29,659 nucleotides of DNA from Bacillota bacterium (GTDB lineage Bacteria > Bacillota > Bacilli > Alicyclobacillales > SLC66), in the NCBI GenBank assembly GCA_021821185.1, contig JAKACU010000010.1, positions 1-29,659 on the forward strand, read 5' to 3'. The notes under the pieces are model-generated. The model did no database searches. It was not told the origin of the DNA and saw only the letters and a program-made list of their open reading frames with translations. Positions 22,921 to 29,659 of this stretch are shown here, piece after piece. How positions within the stretch are numbered: the first letter of the stretch is position 1; each line of letters opens with the position of its first letter. The position numbers and the translations under genes were made by a program.

Positions 22921-23727
22921 ATGATAATCGAACTAAAGAAAATGGTAGCCGTGCTAGCTCTTACTGCTATGGTACCGCTTACTTATAGTGTGCCAACGTT
23001 CGCCGCAACTTCATCGTCGTATACCGTAGTAGCATCAGACACATATTGGATTATCGCCAATAAGTTGCATGTCTCCATGGCAGCTTTAGAGGCAGCCAAC
23101 CCAACCGTTCCTGCTAATAACTTGCAAGTAGGCCAAGTTTTATCAGTGCCAAATGCTTCGGCCCCCAACACGTATGTGGTTCAACCGGGTGACACCGAAT
23201 GGTTAATCGCTCATCGTCTAGGCATCGCTTTAGGTTCACTTCAAACTGCCAATAGCACGATTAATGTGACGAATTTACAAGTGGGTCAAGTCCTTGCTCT
23301 TCCACCGTCAACGTCTATGGCCTCTACGCCAACAGTAAGTAGCGGAACAGCATCAAATTCCACAAACTTATATTGGATGACAAGAGTTATCGCAGCAGAA
23401 GCAACTGGACAACCCTATGCTGCAAAACTGGCCGTAGGTGCAGTGATCATGAATCGAACGCACTCACCCTACTATGCCAGTTCTGTACAAGGCGTTATTT
23501 TTCAAACGATTAATGGTCATGCCCAATTTACCTGTGTAGCCAATGGCTGGATTTATAAAGTACAACCCACGGCACAAGATCAGCAAGCCGCACAACAGGT
23601 TCTTGCTGGTAACGATATTATTCCTGGCGCGTACGTATTTTACAATGCTGCTCAAACTCCAGCGAACAGTTGGGTATTTACACAACCTGCCATTGCCACC
23701 TATGGCAGCCTCACATTTGCTTCCTAA
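22921..23727 (+). CDS. Secreted LysM-LysM-SleB/CwlJ-like cell wall hydrolase
   Basis: A 268-residue exported protein. A signal peptide (residues 1-28, cleavage probably after TFA) is followed by two LysM peptidoglycan-binding repeats (about 34-77 and 83-128, both ending NNLQVGQVL or TNLQVGQVL), a Ser/Thr-rich linker and a SleB/CwlJ-type hydrolase domain (about 150-268; IAAEATGQPYAAKLAVGAVI, then GVIFQ and AQFTC). Such domains act as cortex-lytic or muramidase-like enzymes in spore germination or wall turnover. ATG 22921 is four bases after GAGGAGG, slightly close but the best choice. It is a single-gene unit with a strong terminator. Whether it is a spore or vegetative enzyme cannot be told. 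Confidence 0.9.
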   Translation: MIIELKKMVAVLALTAMVPLTYSVPTFAATSSSYTVVASDTYWIIANKLHVSMAALEAANPTVPANNLQVGQVLSVPNASAPNTYVVQPGDTEWLIAHRLGIALGSLQTANSTINVTNLQVGQVLALPPSTSMASTPTVSSGTASNSTNLYWMTRVIAAEATGQPYAAKLAVGAVIMNRTHSPYYASSVQGVIFQTINGHAQFTCVANGWIYKVQPTAQDQQAAQQVLAGNDIIPGAYVFYNAAQTPANSWVFTQPAIATYGSLTFAS

Positions 23728-23742
23728 TGTAGAAAAAGCACT

Positions 23743-23767
23743 AAAAGGCGCACACTGTGCGCCTTTT
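23743..23767 (+). terminator. Rho-independent terminator after the LysM-SleB-like gene
   Basis: AAAAGGCGCACA and TGTGCGCCTTTT form a 12-bp inverted repeat around one central base, followed by more T residues to 23770. It begins 16 bases after the stop codon. Confidence 0.93.
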
Positions 23768-23879
23768 TTTGTTATTTGTCGATTCTTTGGCAGGAATGTC
23801 AACTGAGAAAATCGAAATGTGTATTCATCCAACATTAACAACGAGTATGATCTGTTACCGGGTTCAAGGAGTGAACTGA

Positions 23880-26198
23880 ATGAATCAAGAATACTTATCG
23901 ATGTTTATCGATGAGACAAGGGAGCACCTGCAGGCCTGGTCCGACGGTTTGATCGACATGGAAAAAACGGGAGATACATCTGCCGTAGCCACGATCTTTC
24001 GTGCCGCGCACACCATAAAGGGTATGTCTATGACCATGGGATTTAACCGCATGGGCGAGATCACACATAAAGCAGAGAACTTGTTAGATGATCTTCGCAA
24101 TGGAAAGCTATCTGTTTCAACACCCGTGGTCAGTGCCCTGTTGCATGCTCTTGATTTACTCGAAGGGCTTTTAGACGGTATCGAATCATCGGGTGAAGAA
24201 CCTGACATAGGTTTTCAACAGGTCGTCGGAGAACTTGCCACAGCAAAATCTCCTGTGGCGCAAAAACAGCAACATCGCACATCCGTGTCAGTTCCATCCT
24301 TAGTGGCACAGGGTTCTATAGATAGTGATGTAATTCAAACTGTAGCGCAAAGAGTCATTGATCAAGGGTATCGTGTCTACGAAATTGAGATTGGTTTTAC
24401 GAAGGATTGCCTCATGCCCTTGGCAAGGTTTGCGCAATGGCTCCAACGCATTGATCAAAATCAAATACTACATACCGTTCCTGATGCGTCAATCCTTGAT
24501 GCAGGTGATTACCAAGGCAACATCACTGTCGTTCTTGCAAGCACAGAGGACGTCGAAGCGATCGGTAGGTCTCTTTCGATTATCTCGGAGATCGTTATCG
24601 TAGCGATGTCCGAATGGACTAAACAAGCGGACACCACCTTTGCGCGAACGGACAATCTATTACCAACTGATCGCCACGTTACCGAAGATGAAGCTGTAAA
24701 ATCCGTGATCGAACAGGCGCTTAAGCAAGGGATCCATGTGTACGAAGTGGGTGTACTTCTCTCACAGACATGTCAAATGAAAGGAGCACGTGTATTTACC
24801 TTATTTGAAGCTGTTGGCGGTCAAAATCATCTCTTGTTTACCAATCCTCATGTGCAGCAAATTGAGCAAGAGCTAATGGATCGGTATGTGCTGTTCGTCA
24901 TGTGGTCAAACGATCCTATCGAAACCATTCACCATGCTATCGATCATGTTGCAGAACTGGAGATTGTTGAGCTTCGCGAATGGCAACAAGAAAATGACCA
25001 TGCTGTACGAGGTCCAAACCAAAGTGCTGTCATGAGCACGAAGGCACAAAATTCTGTGCAAGAGCGGCGCAAGATGAACACCATTCGCGTCGATACCGAT
25101 AAACTTGATGACTTGATGAACCTCGTATCCGAACTTGTTATTGACAAGACGCGACTTGAGCGAATTCGTGCCGAGATTGGACACACGGGTTTAACGGAGA
25201 CGGTAGACCATATGAGTCGGTTGTCGAGTCAACTACAAGAACTGATCATGTCCATTCGCATGGTACCTGTCGAGAGTGTGTTTAACCGCTTTCCTCGCAT
25301 GGTTCGAGATACCGCTCAACAGTTGCATAAAGAAGTGGAGTTTACCGTCACCGGTCAAGATACCGAACTTGATCGCACTGTTGTCGAGGAAATTGGGGAT
25401 CCCATTATGCACATGTTGCGAAATTCTCTCGATCATGGCATCGAAGCTCCTATCGACCGGCAACTTTCACGTAAACCTGAAAAAGGAAATATCGCCTTAC
25501 GCGCCTATGCTGCAGGCAATCACGTTTTTATCGAAGTCGAAGATGACGGACGCGGTATCGATCGCGAAAAAGTGTTTAAAAAGGCTGTTGATAGCGGCCT
25601 CATCAAAGCAAGCGATCATCTAACTGATCATCAGGTGCACCAACTCCTCTTTGCATCAGGCTTTTCGACCGCAGATACGATTAGTGATCTGTCCGGGCGT
25701 GGGGTGGGTCTTGATGTTGTGCGAGCGAAGATCGAATCCTTATCAGGCAAGGTTGATATCTTCTCTGAGGTGGGTAAAGGCACGCGTTTTGTTGTTCGCT
25801 TACCAATGACTTTGGCGATCATGGACGGTTTAATGGTGCGTATAGGGGCACATCCCTACCTTATTCCCATCAGTAGCATTGCAGAGACAGACACACTGCA
25901 AAATGCCAAAACTGTGCATGGCGATGAAGTTGTGATTTGGCGTGGCAAAGTGGTTCCACTTATTCGAGCTGGGCAGGTCTTTGGTGAACCTGAACCTGAT
26001 CAGCAAAGTTTTGTCGTATTTGTCAATCGCGGTGAAAAAGTGGTTGGCATCGTCGTGGATGAGTTAATCGGTCAATTCGAAGTTGTCTTAAAAACGCTCG
26101 ATCAAAAGTTAAAAACCATCCCCTATTTTGCGGGAGCAACGATCCTCGGCGATGGTGATGTTGCATTAATTATCGACGCAAATTCTTTCATCGAATAG
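23880..26198 (+). CDS. cheA: Chemotaxis histidine kinase CheA with two P2-like domains
   Basis: A 772-residue histidine kinase that phosphorylates response regulators under receptor control. P1 (1-120) has phospho-accepting H44 in FRAAHTIKGMS. Two homologous P2-like regulator-docking domains follow (about 150-246 and 268-366), both containing VYE at their first strand and ending in a Ser/Arg-Glu-Trp. P3 dimerisation starts at about 401. P4 (about 470-643) has the N box HMLRNSLDHGIE, G1 DDGRGID, FASGFSTA and G2 GRGVGLDVV. P5 (645-772) is CheW-like. ATG 23880 follows AAGGAG by eight bases. It is the first gene of cheA-mcp-cheW. The usual CheA has one P2; the duplication could allow docking of two regulators. 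No response regulator is encoded in the window. Confidence 0.95.
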   Translation: MNQEYLSMFIDETREHLQAWSDGLIDMEKTGDTSAVATIFRAAHTIKGMSMTMGFNRMGEITHKAENLLDDLRNGKLSVSTPVVSALLHALDLLEGLLDGIESSGEEPDIGFQQVVGELATAKSPVAQKQQHRTSVSVPSLVAQGSIDSDVIQTVAQRVIDQGYRVYEIEIGFTKDCLMPLARFAQWLQRIDQNQILHTVPDASILDAGDYQGNITVVLASTEDVEAIGRSLSIISEIVIVAMSEWTKQADTTFARTDNLLPTDRHVTEDEAVKSVIEQALKQGIHVYEVGVLLSQTCQMKGARVFTLFEAVGGQNHLLFTNPHVQQIEQELMDRYVLFVMWSNDPIETIHHAIDHVAELEIVELREWQQENDHAVRGPNQSAVMSTKAQNSVQERRKMNTIRVDTDKLDDLMNLVSELVIDKTRLERIRAEIGHTGLTETVDHMSRLSSQLQELIMSIRMVPVESVFNRFPRMVRDTAQQLHKEVEFTVTGQDTELDRTVVEEIGDPIMHMLRNSLDHGIEAPIDRQLSRKPEKGNIALRAYAAGNHVFIEVEDDGRGIDREKVFKKAVDSGLIKASDHLTDHQVHQLLFASGFSTADTISDLSGRGVGLDVVRAKIESLSGKVDIFSEVGKGTRFVVRLPMTLAIMDGLMVRIGAHPYLIPISSIAETDTLQNAKTVHGDEVVIWRGKVVPLIRAGQVFGEPEPDQQSFVVFVNRGEKVVGIVVDELIGQFEVVLKTLDQKLKTIPYFAGATILGDGDVALIIDANSFIE

Positions 26199-26233
26199 CT
26201 TCATGATTCTATAGTTCCTAGGAGAGAAACTGG

Positions 26234-28054
26234 ATGAAAACGATACGCAGCCAATTATACGGTGGGTTCGTCTTACTGATCATTGTTATTATGGCCAGTA
26301 TGGGGGTAGTGACCTACGAGTCACGAGCAACTATGGGACTGGCAATGAACATCATCAACCAGGATGAGGTGCTATTGAGTCAAGCCCAAGCGCTTGGTTA
26401 CGATGTCCGTATGACCGACAGCGATGCTGCGCGGTATCTTTTATCGCACAACCTTCCTGTTCAAGACCAGTACTATCAGGAGTACGCAAACGATGTCACG
26501 GAAACCAATCAGCAGATTTCTTCCTTGCGAAATTTGATCAGCAAAACTTCCCCTCATCATCGCCAGGAATATAACCAATACATCGATCAATTCGTGACTC
26601 AGTGGCAACAATATCTAGCGAACATTGCGATTGGACTTACGACGATGCAATCGATGCAGACAACCACGACACTTAAGGATATCGTCACAGAAGCGCAGAC
26701 GCCGTTTGCCTTGGTTCCCATCAACAACATTGATCAACCACTCCTGACGTTAACCAGTTCAGTTATCGCGACGGTGCATCAAAAACAAACCGCTCTTGAT
26801 TCCAGTCTTGCCACCTCTAACATGGCGCAAGTTGCAGGCGTTGTTGTCGTTATCATTCTTTCTGCAATCATCGGTTATGTGCTGTCAAGGCAAATTACAG
26901 GTGCATTAAAGCCGCTCGTTGAAGCGGCGAGTGAAATGGCCAATGGAGATTTTACGAAAAAAAGCAACTTCAAGGCTAGACATAGAGAAACCCAAGCGCT
27001 CGCTGATTCATTTGTCGCCATGAAAGAAACAATGACTGCTCTTATTTCCCGCATCCAGGCTACATCTGCTGATCTTGGCGGAACATCGCAAGAATTAACG
27101 GCAACGACACAAGAAGTCGCCGCATCCTCAACACATTTGGCAACATCTGCATCACGTGTGGCGGAAATTGCCCAACAGCAAAGTGACAATGCCGATCAAA
27201 TGGCGCAAACATTGGACGAATTGCTATCTACGATTCACTTGGTCGCAAACAGCGCCGACGTAACGCAAACCTACTCAGCTGAACTCGCCCAACAAAAAAA
27301 TCGTGGAGATGCTACGGTCAATAAAGCACTCGATCAAATGCATGCGATTCAGTCCAATGTCAACCTAAACTTTGAACGCATCGAACGCTTGCATGGCCGT
27401 TCTAGTGAAATTGGAAAGATCATTCAAATGATTAATGAAATCGCGGAACAGACAAACCTTTTAGCGTTAAACGCTGCTATTGAAGCAGCACGAGCAGGGG
27501 AACAAGGACGCGGTTTTGCGGTCGTAGCAGACGAAGTACGTCGACTCGCTGAAAATTCCCGAGCTGCTGCACAGCAAATTGCATCTCTCGTCGTTGAAAT
27601 GCAAAAAGAAACGGAAGAATCTGTTGCGGCAGCTAACGAAGAAAAACGTCAAGTATCGTTAGGAACCGATGCTATGCAGCAAGTGAGTTCTGTCTTTGAG
27701 AGTATCGGTGAACGTCTGCAAGGGGTACTAGAACAAATTCACTCCGTATCGAATGCCTCTGAAACGATGGACAATCATGCTTCCGCTGTCCAGTCGACTG
27801 TTCAAGGCATGGTCGAACTATCCAACCAAGTGGCAGATGAGATTCGCTCGGTATCAGCTACCGCACAACAGCAGACAGCCGCTATGGAAGAAATCGCGAC
27901 CTCGAGCAATAATTTAGCGGAACACGCCGTCAATCTTACCGATCAGTCTTCACAATTTAAGGTGTCATGGATCAAAGAACCCCTCGGCGAAACTCTACCT
28001 GAAGCACCACACATGGAATCACTCAAGGAACCTCTTGAGGAGGACAACATATGA
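26234..28054 (+). CDS. Methyl-accepting chemotaxis protein
   Basis: A 606-residue transmembrane receptor. TM1 spans about 10-28, an extracellular, probably four-helix-bundle sensor 29-196, TM2 197-220, HAMP 220-272 and the signalling domain about 285-585. The kinase-contact hairpin tip is intact: [36 protein letters not shown] is spread over residues 405-440. The C-terminus lacks a CheR/CheB docking pentapeptide and ends in an acidic tail with two KEPL repeats. ATG 26234 has AGGAG about nine bases upstream. It lies between cheA and cheW, overlapping cheW by four bases, so it is the likely dedicated receptor of this kinase. The ligand is unknown. Confidence 0.95.
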   Translation: MKTIRSQLYGGFVLLIIVIMASMGVVTYESRATMGLAMNIINQDEVLLSQAQALGYDVRMTDSDAARYLLSHNLPVQDQYYQEYANDVTETNQQISSLRNLISKTSPHHRQEYNQYIDQFVTQWQQYLANIAIGLTTMQSMQTTTTLKDIVTEAQTPFALVPINNIDQPLLTLTSSVIATVHQKQTALDSSLATSNMAQVAGVVVVIILSAIIGYVLSRQITGALKPLVEAASEMANGDFTKKSNFKARHRETQALADSFVAMKETMTALISRIQATSADLGGTSQELTATTQEVAASSTHLATSASRVAEIAQQQSDNADQMAQTLDELLSTIHLVANSADVTQTYSAELAQQKNRGDATVNKALDQMHAIQSNVNLNFERIERLHGRSSEIGKIIQMINEIAEQTNLLALNAAIEAARAGEQGRGFAVVADEVRRLAENSRAAAQQIASLVVEMQKETEESVAAANEEKRQVSLGTDAMQQVSSVFESIGERLQGVLEQIHSVSNASETMDNHASAVQSTVQGMVELSNQVADEIRSVSATAQQQTAAMEEIATSSNNLAEHAVNLTDQSSQFKVSWIKEPLGETLPEAPHMESLKEPLEEDNI

Positions 28055-28437
28055 AACTCGTCACGTTTCGCATCGATCAGGAGTTGTACGCCGTTGCCGT
28101 AGAGGCTGTACGATCGATCGAAAAGGTTCAACCGATTCGTCCGGTTCCTCATGCGCCAGAACATGTCGTAGGGATAATGAATTTGCGCGGTGTTGTTATG
28201 ACAGTGGCTGATTTGCGTTCCATACTGCATTTTCCATTAGGCGATTTTACGGAAGACACACGTTTGATGGTGATCGGGCAGACTGCCTTTGTCGTAGATG
28301 AAGCGCTAGATGTGCAGGATATCTCTGAGGATCAACTTGAAATGCGCGACGAGATTTCCGATCTAGTTTTGGGAGTAGTTCAAAACAATGACCAATTAGT
28401 TGTAGTTATTAATGATCAGGAGTTGGCGGCCTACTAG
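28051..28437 (+). CDS. cheW: CheW-like coupling protein
   Basis: A 128-residue CheW-domain protein that couples the receptor to CheA. The fold signature is [19 protein letters not shown] followed by [18 protein letters not shown], with the conserved NLRG. It is a little short compared with the usual 140-160 residues. ATG 28051 follows GAGGAGG and overlaps the receptor gene by ATGA, indicating translational coupling. It is the last gene of the cassette; a strong hairpin follows. Together, cheA-mcp-cheW gives a minimal signalling core without adaptation enzymes or a regulator nearby. Confidence 0.92.
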   Translation: MKLVTFRIDQELYAVAVEAVRSIEKVQPIRPVPHAPEHVVGIMNLRGVVMTVADLRSILHFPLGDFTEDTRLMVIGQTAFVVDEALDVQDISEDQLEMRDEISDLVLGVVQNNDQLVVVINDQELAAY

Positions 28438-28481
28438 AAAAAAATGCGCTTACTCAGTAATGAGGCTGAATCCCACTACCA

Positions 28482-28520
28482 ACAAAAGATTGGCGTGCCG
28501 TTGGCAAGCCAATCTTTTGT
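28482..28520. terminator. Terminator between convergent cheW and GGDEF-PAS genes
   Basis: ACAAAAGATTGGC and its reverse complement form a 13-bp stem, extended inside by TGCC/GGCA around GTT. The arms start ACAAAAG and end CTTTTGT, so it can work on either strand. Confidence 0.78.
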
Positions 28521-28589
28521 CTGGATTCCTTCATTCGTAACAATTTCATTCGTTGTTCGTAACATGAGTTACCTTGAATTATTCTGAAC

Positions 28590-29471
28590 CTACAAAGCCA
28601 CCTCTTCCGCAGTTACCAATGCCCAGTACCCAATCACCTGATCTCCAACGCGAATCTCAGTAATCATTTCATTGGCATACCATGTCGTCCCATCTGGGCG
28701 ACGATTGACAAATTGCCCTTCCCAGAACCCTTGTTTTTCCAGCATGGAGTACATGACAGGATATTGCATCGTATTAAAGTGATCTGGCGATGCAAAACAA
28801 GCTGGTTTTTGACCGATGATCTCTAAGCGAGAATATCCAGACATTTTTTGAAATGAAGTATTGGACTCAACAATCAAGTGATTCTCATCAGTTAATAAAA
28901 AACCTTTGAGTGAGAATGCCATCAGATATAGCAAACTGTCTCCAACCCACTGCAAATTGGGCCGCAAGAGTTCAATGGTTCCCTGTTGTCTCTGCATTTT
29001 CTGTTGATCAAATTCCCCCATAAAACCTACTCGGTTTTTCCCATGACGTTTGACACCAAGTAAGACATGATCCGCCTGTCGAAACAAGTCTTCCTGAATT
29101 CGTCCTTCTGCCACACCTATACTGGCACGAACTACGATGTCCTGTTTTGGATCAAGAATAGTTATCGGATGATTGATCACATGTTGATGGAGTTCTACTA
29201 CATAGTTTCGAGCTTCTGATAATTGCATAGAAGGGATAACGACAAGAAACTCATCACCACCCCAACGTACTACAAGATCTTTTACATTAACAAAATTGCA
29301 CAGTCGCTTTCCCACCTCAACTAAAATAGCATCCCCCACTTCATGCCCAAAAGTATCATTCACATACTTAAAATCATCCAAATCCAAAATCACCAAAAGA
29401 CCATATACCTGTTCCTCTTGTTTACGTGTGAGCCAGTCAATAAATCCTCGTCGATTCAAAATTCCCGTCAA
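28590..29471 (-). CDS. GGDEF-PAS protein, probably 5'-disrupted
   Basis: The frame encodes a GGDEF domain (residues about 1-165; DLDDFKYVNDTFGHEVGD and the intact VVRWGGDEF at 71-75) followed by a C-terminal PAS domain (about 185-290; SLKGFLLTDENHLIVESNTSF and MSGYSRLEIIGQKP). The inhibitory RxxD site is degenerate (NVKD). GGDEF before PAS is the reverse of the usual order. The only in-frame start is the TTG at 29471, inside the conserved D-x-L-T-G motif, with no ribosome site. The frame stays open and protein-like upstream (Y-E-R-D-H-D-A) to a TAA at 29565-29567 without a start codon. The 5' part therefore seems lost by frameshift or stop, or continues in another frame. It may be a pseudogene or contain a sequence error. 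Confidence 0.72.
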   Translation of the reverse strand: MTGILNRRGFIDWLTRKQEEQVYGLLVILDLDDFKYVNDTFGHEVGDAILVEVGKRLCNFVNVKDLVVRWGGDEFLVVIPSMQLSEARNYVVELHQHVINHPITILDPKQDIVVRASIGVAEGRIQEDLFRQADHVLLGVKRHGKNRVGFMGEFDQQKMQRQQGTIELLRPNLQWVGDSLLYLMAFSLKGFLLTDENHLIVESNTSFQKMSGYSRLEIIGQKPACFASPDHFNTMQYPVMYSMLEKQGFWEGQFVNRRPDGTTWYANEMITEIRVGDQVIGYWALVTAEEVAL

Positions 29472-29659
29472 TGCATCATGATCACGTTCATAGGTAATCT
29501 TAGCTCGAAAATCGTACTCATACGTGTTTTTCGCAAGTAGAAAATGCAGAGATTCGCAACGAATTTATGCATGACACTGCCAACATAGTATTTTGAAGAT
29601 TACGACGATGCTTGAGATAAAGCATGACGTAATCGAAAACTTTCCCCTGTAAAGGCGAA
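29472..29659 (-). other. Coding-like upstream remnant of the GGDEF-PAS gene
   Basis: Three frames each carry a protein-like piece. One frame from the window edge reads FTGESFRLRHALSQASS and stops at 29602-29600. A second reads LQNTMLAVSCINSLRISAFS and stops just after an A5 run (29527-29531). The third enters the GGDEF frame as YEYDFRAKITYERDHD. Removing one A from the run would join the second to the third. This suggests a degraded or mis-sequenced upstream domain rather than a separate gene. Confidence 0.4.

Overview
The window looks like the chromosome of a spore-forming, Gram-positive Bacillota. Supporting signs are a Spo0E-type phosphatase, a SleB/CwlJ-type wall hydrolase, bacillithiol genes, GlpP antitermination, strong AGGAGG ribosome sites, many TTG/GTG starts and SigA promoters. 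The mid-range base composition, and the mix of a geranylgeranyl-reductase-family flavoprotein, DUF1641, DUF2249 and DUF59, would fit Alicyclobacillaceae. The genus is an inference that I could not test. I see no rRNA, tRNA, CRISPR array, prophage or insertion sequence.

Layout. (1) 29-4500, minus strand: glycerol catabolism glpK > glpD > DUF1641 > glpP. glpK and glpD each have an extended -10 promoter and a leader hairpin; the glpD hairpin is a full terminator suited to GlpP antitermination. (2) 4550-6220, minus: a cupin-hemerythrin fusion and a YceI protein, as separate units. (3) 6356-10280, minus: a membrane PAS-PAS-GGDEF-EAL protein overlapping a flavoprotein reductase. (4) 10531-13559, plus: beta-phosphoglucomutase and maltose phosphorylase, a complete maltose phosphorolysis pair. 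(5) 13598-15870, minus: yojF-bshB2-antiporter operon, joining bacillithiol synthesis to a CPA1 cation/proton antiporter. (6) 16014-17351: DUF2249 (plus), then DUF59 and a cysteine-free Crp/Fnr regulator (minus). (7) 17482-21721, plus: DedA protein, a duplicated-permease ABC transporter with its ATPase and no binding protein, and a bacilliredoxin. (8) 21777-23727: a 2H phosphoesterase, a Spo0E-like protein, a possible small ORF and a LysM-SleB-like secreted protein. (9) 23880-28437, plus: cheA-mcp-cheW, with two tandem P2-like domains in CheA. (10) 28590-29659, minus: a GGDEF-PAS protein whose 5' part appears frame-disrupted.

Themes. Redox and nitrosative protection recurs (bacillithiol, bacilliredoxin, hemerythrin, DUF2249, DUF59, YceI, Crp/Fnr). 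Signalling recurs through two c-di-GMP proteins and a compact chemosensory cassette. The least explained parts are a nested inverted repeat that buries the ABC transporter promoter and start, DUF1641 inside the glp operon, the antiporter tied to bacillithiol synthesis, and the duplicated P2 region of CheA.
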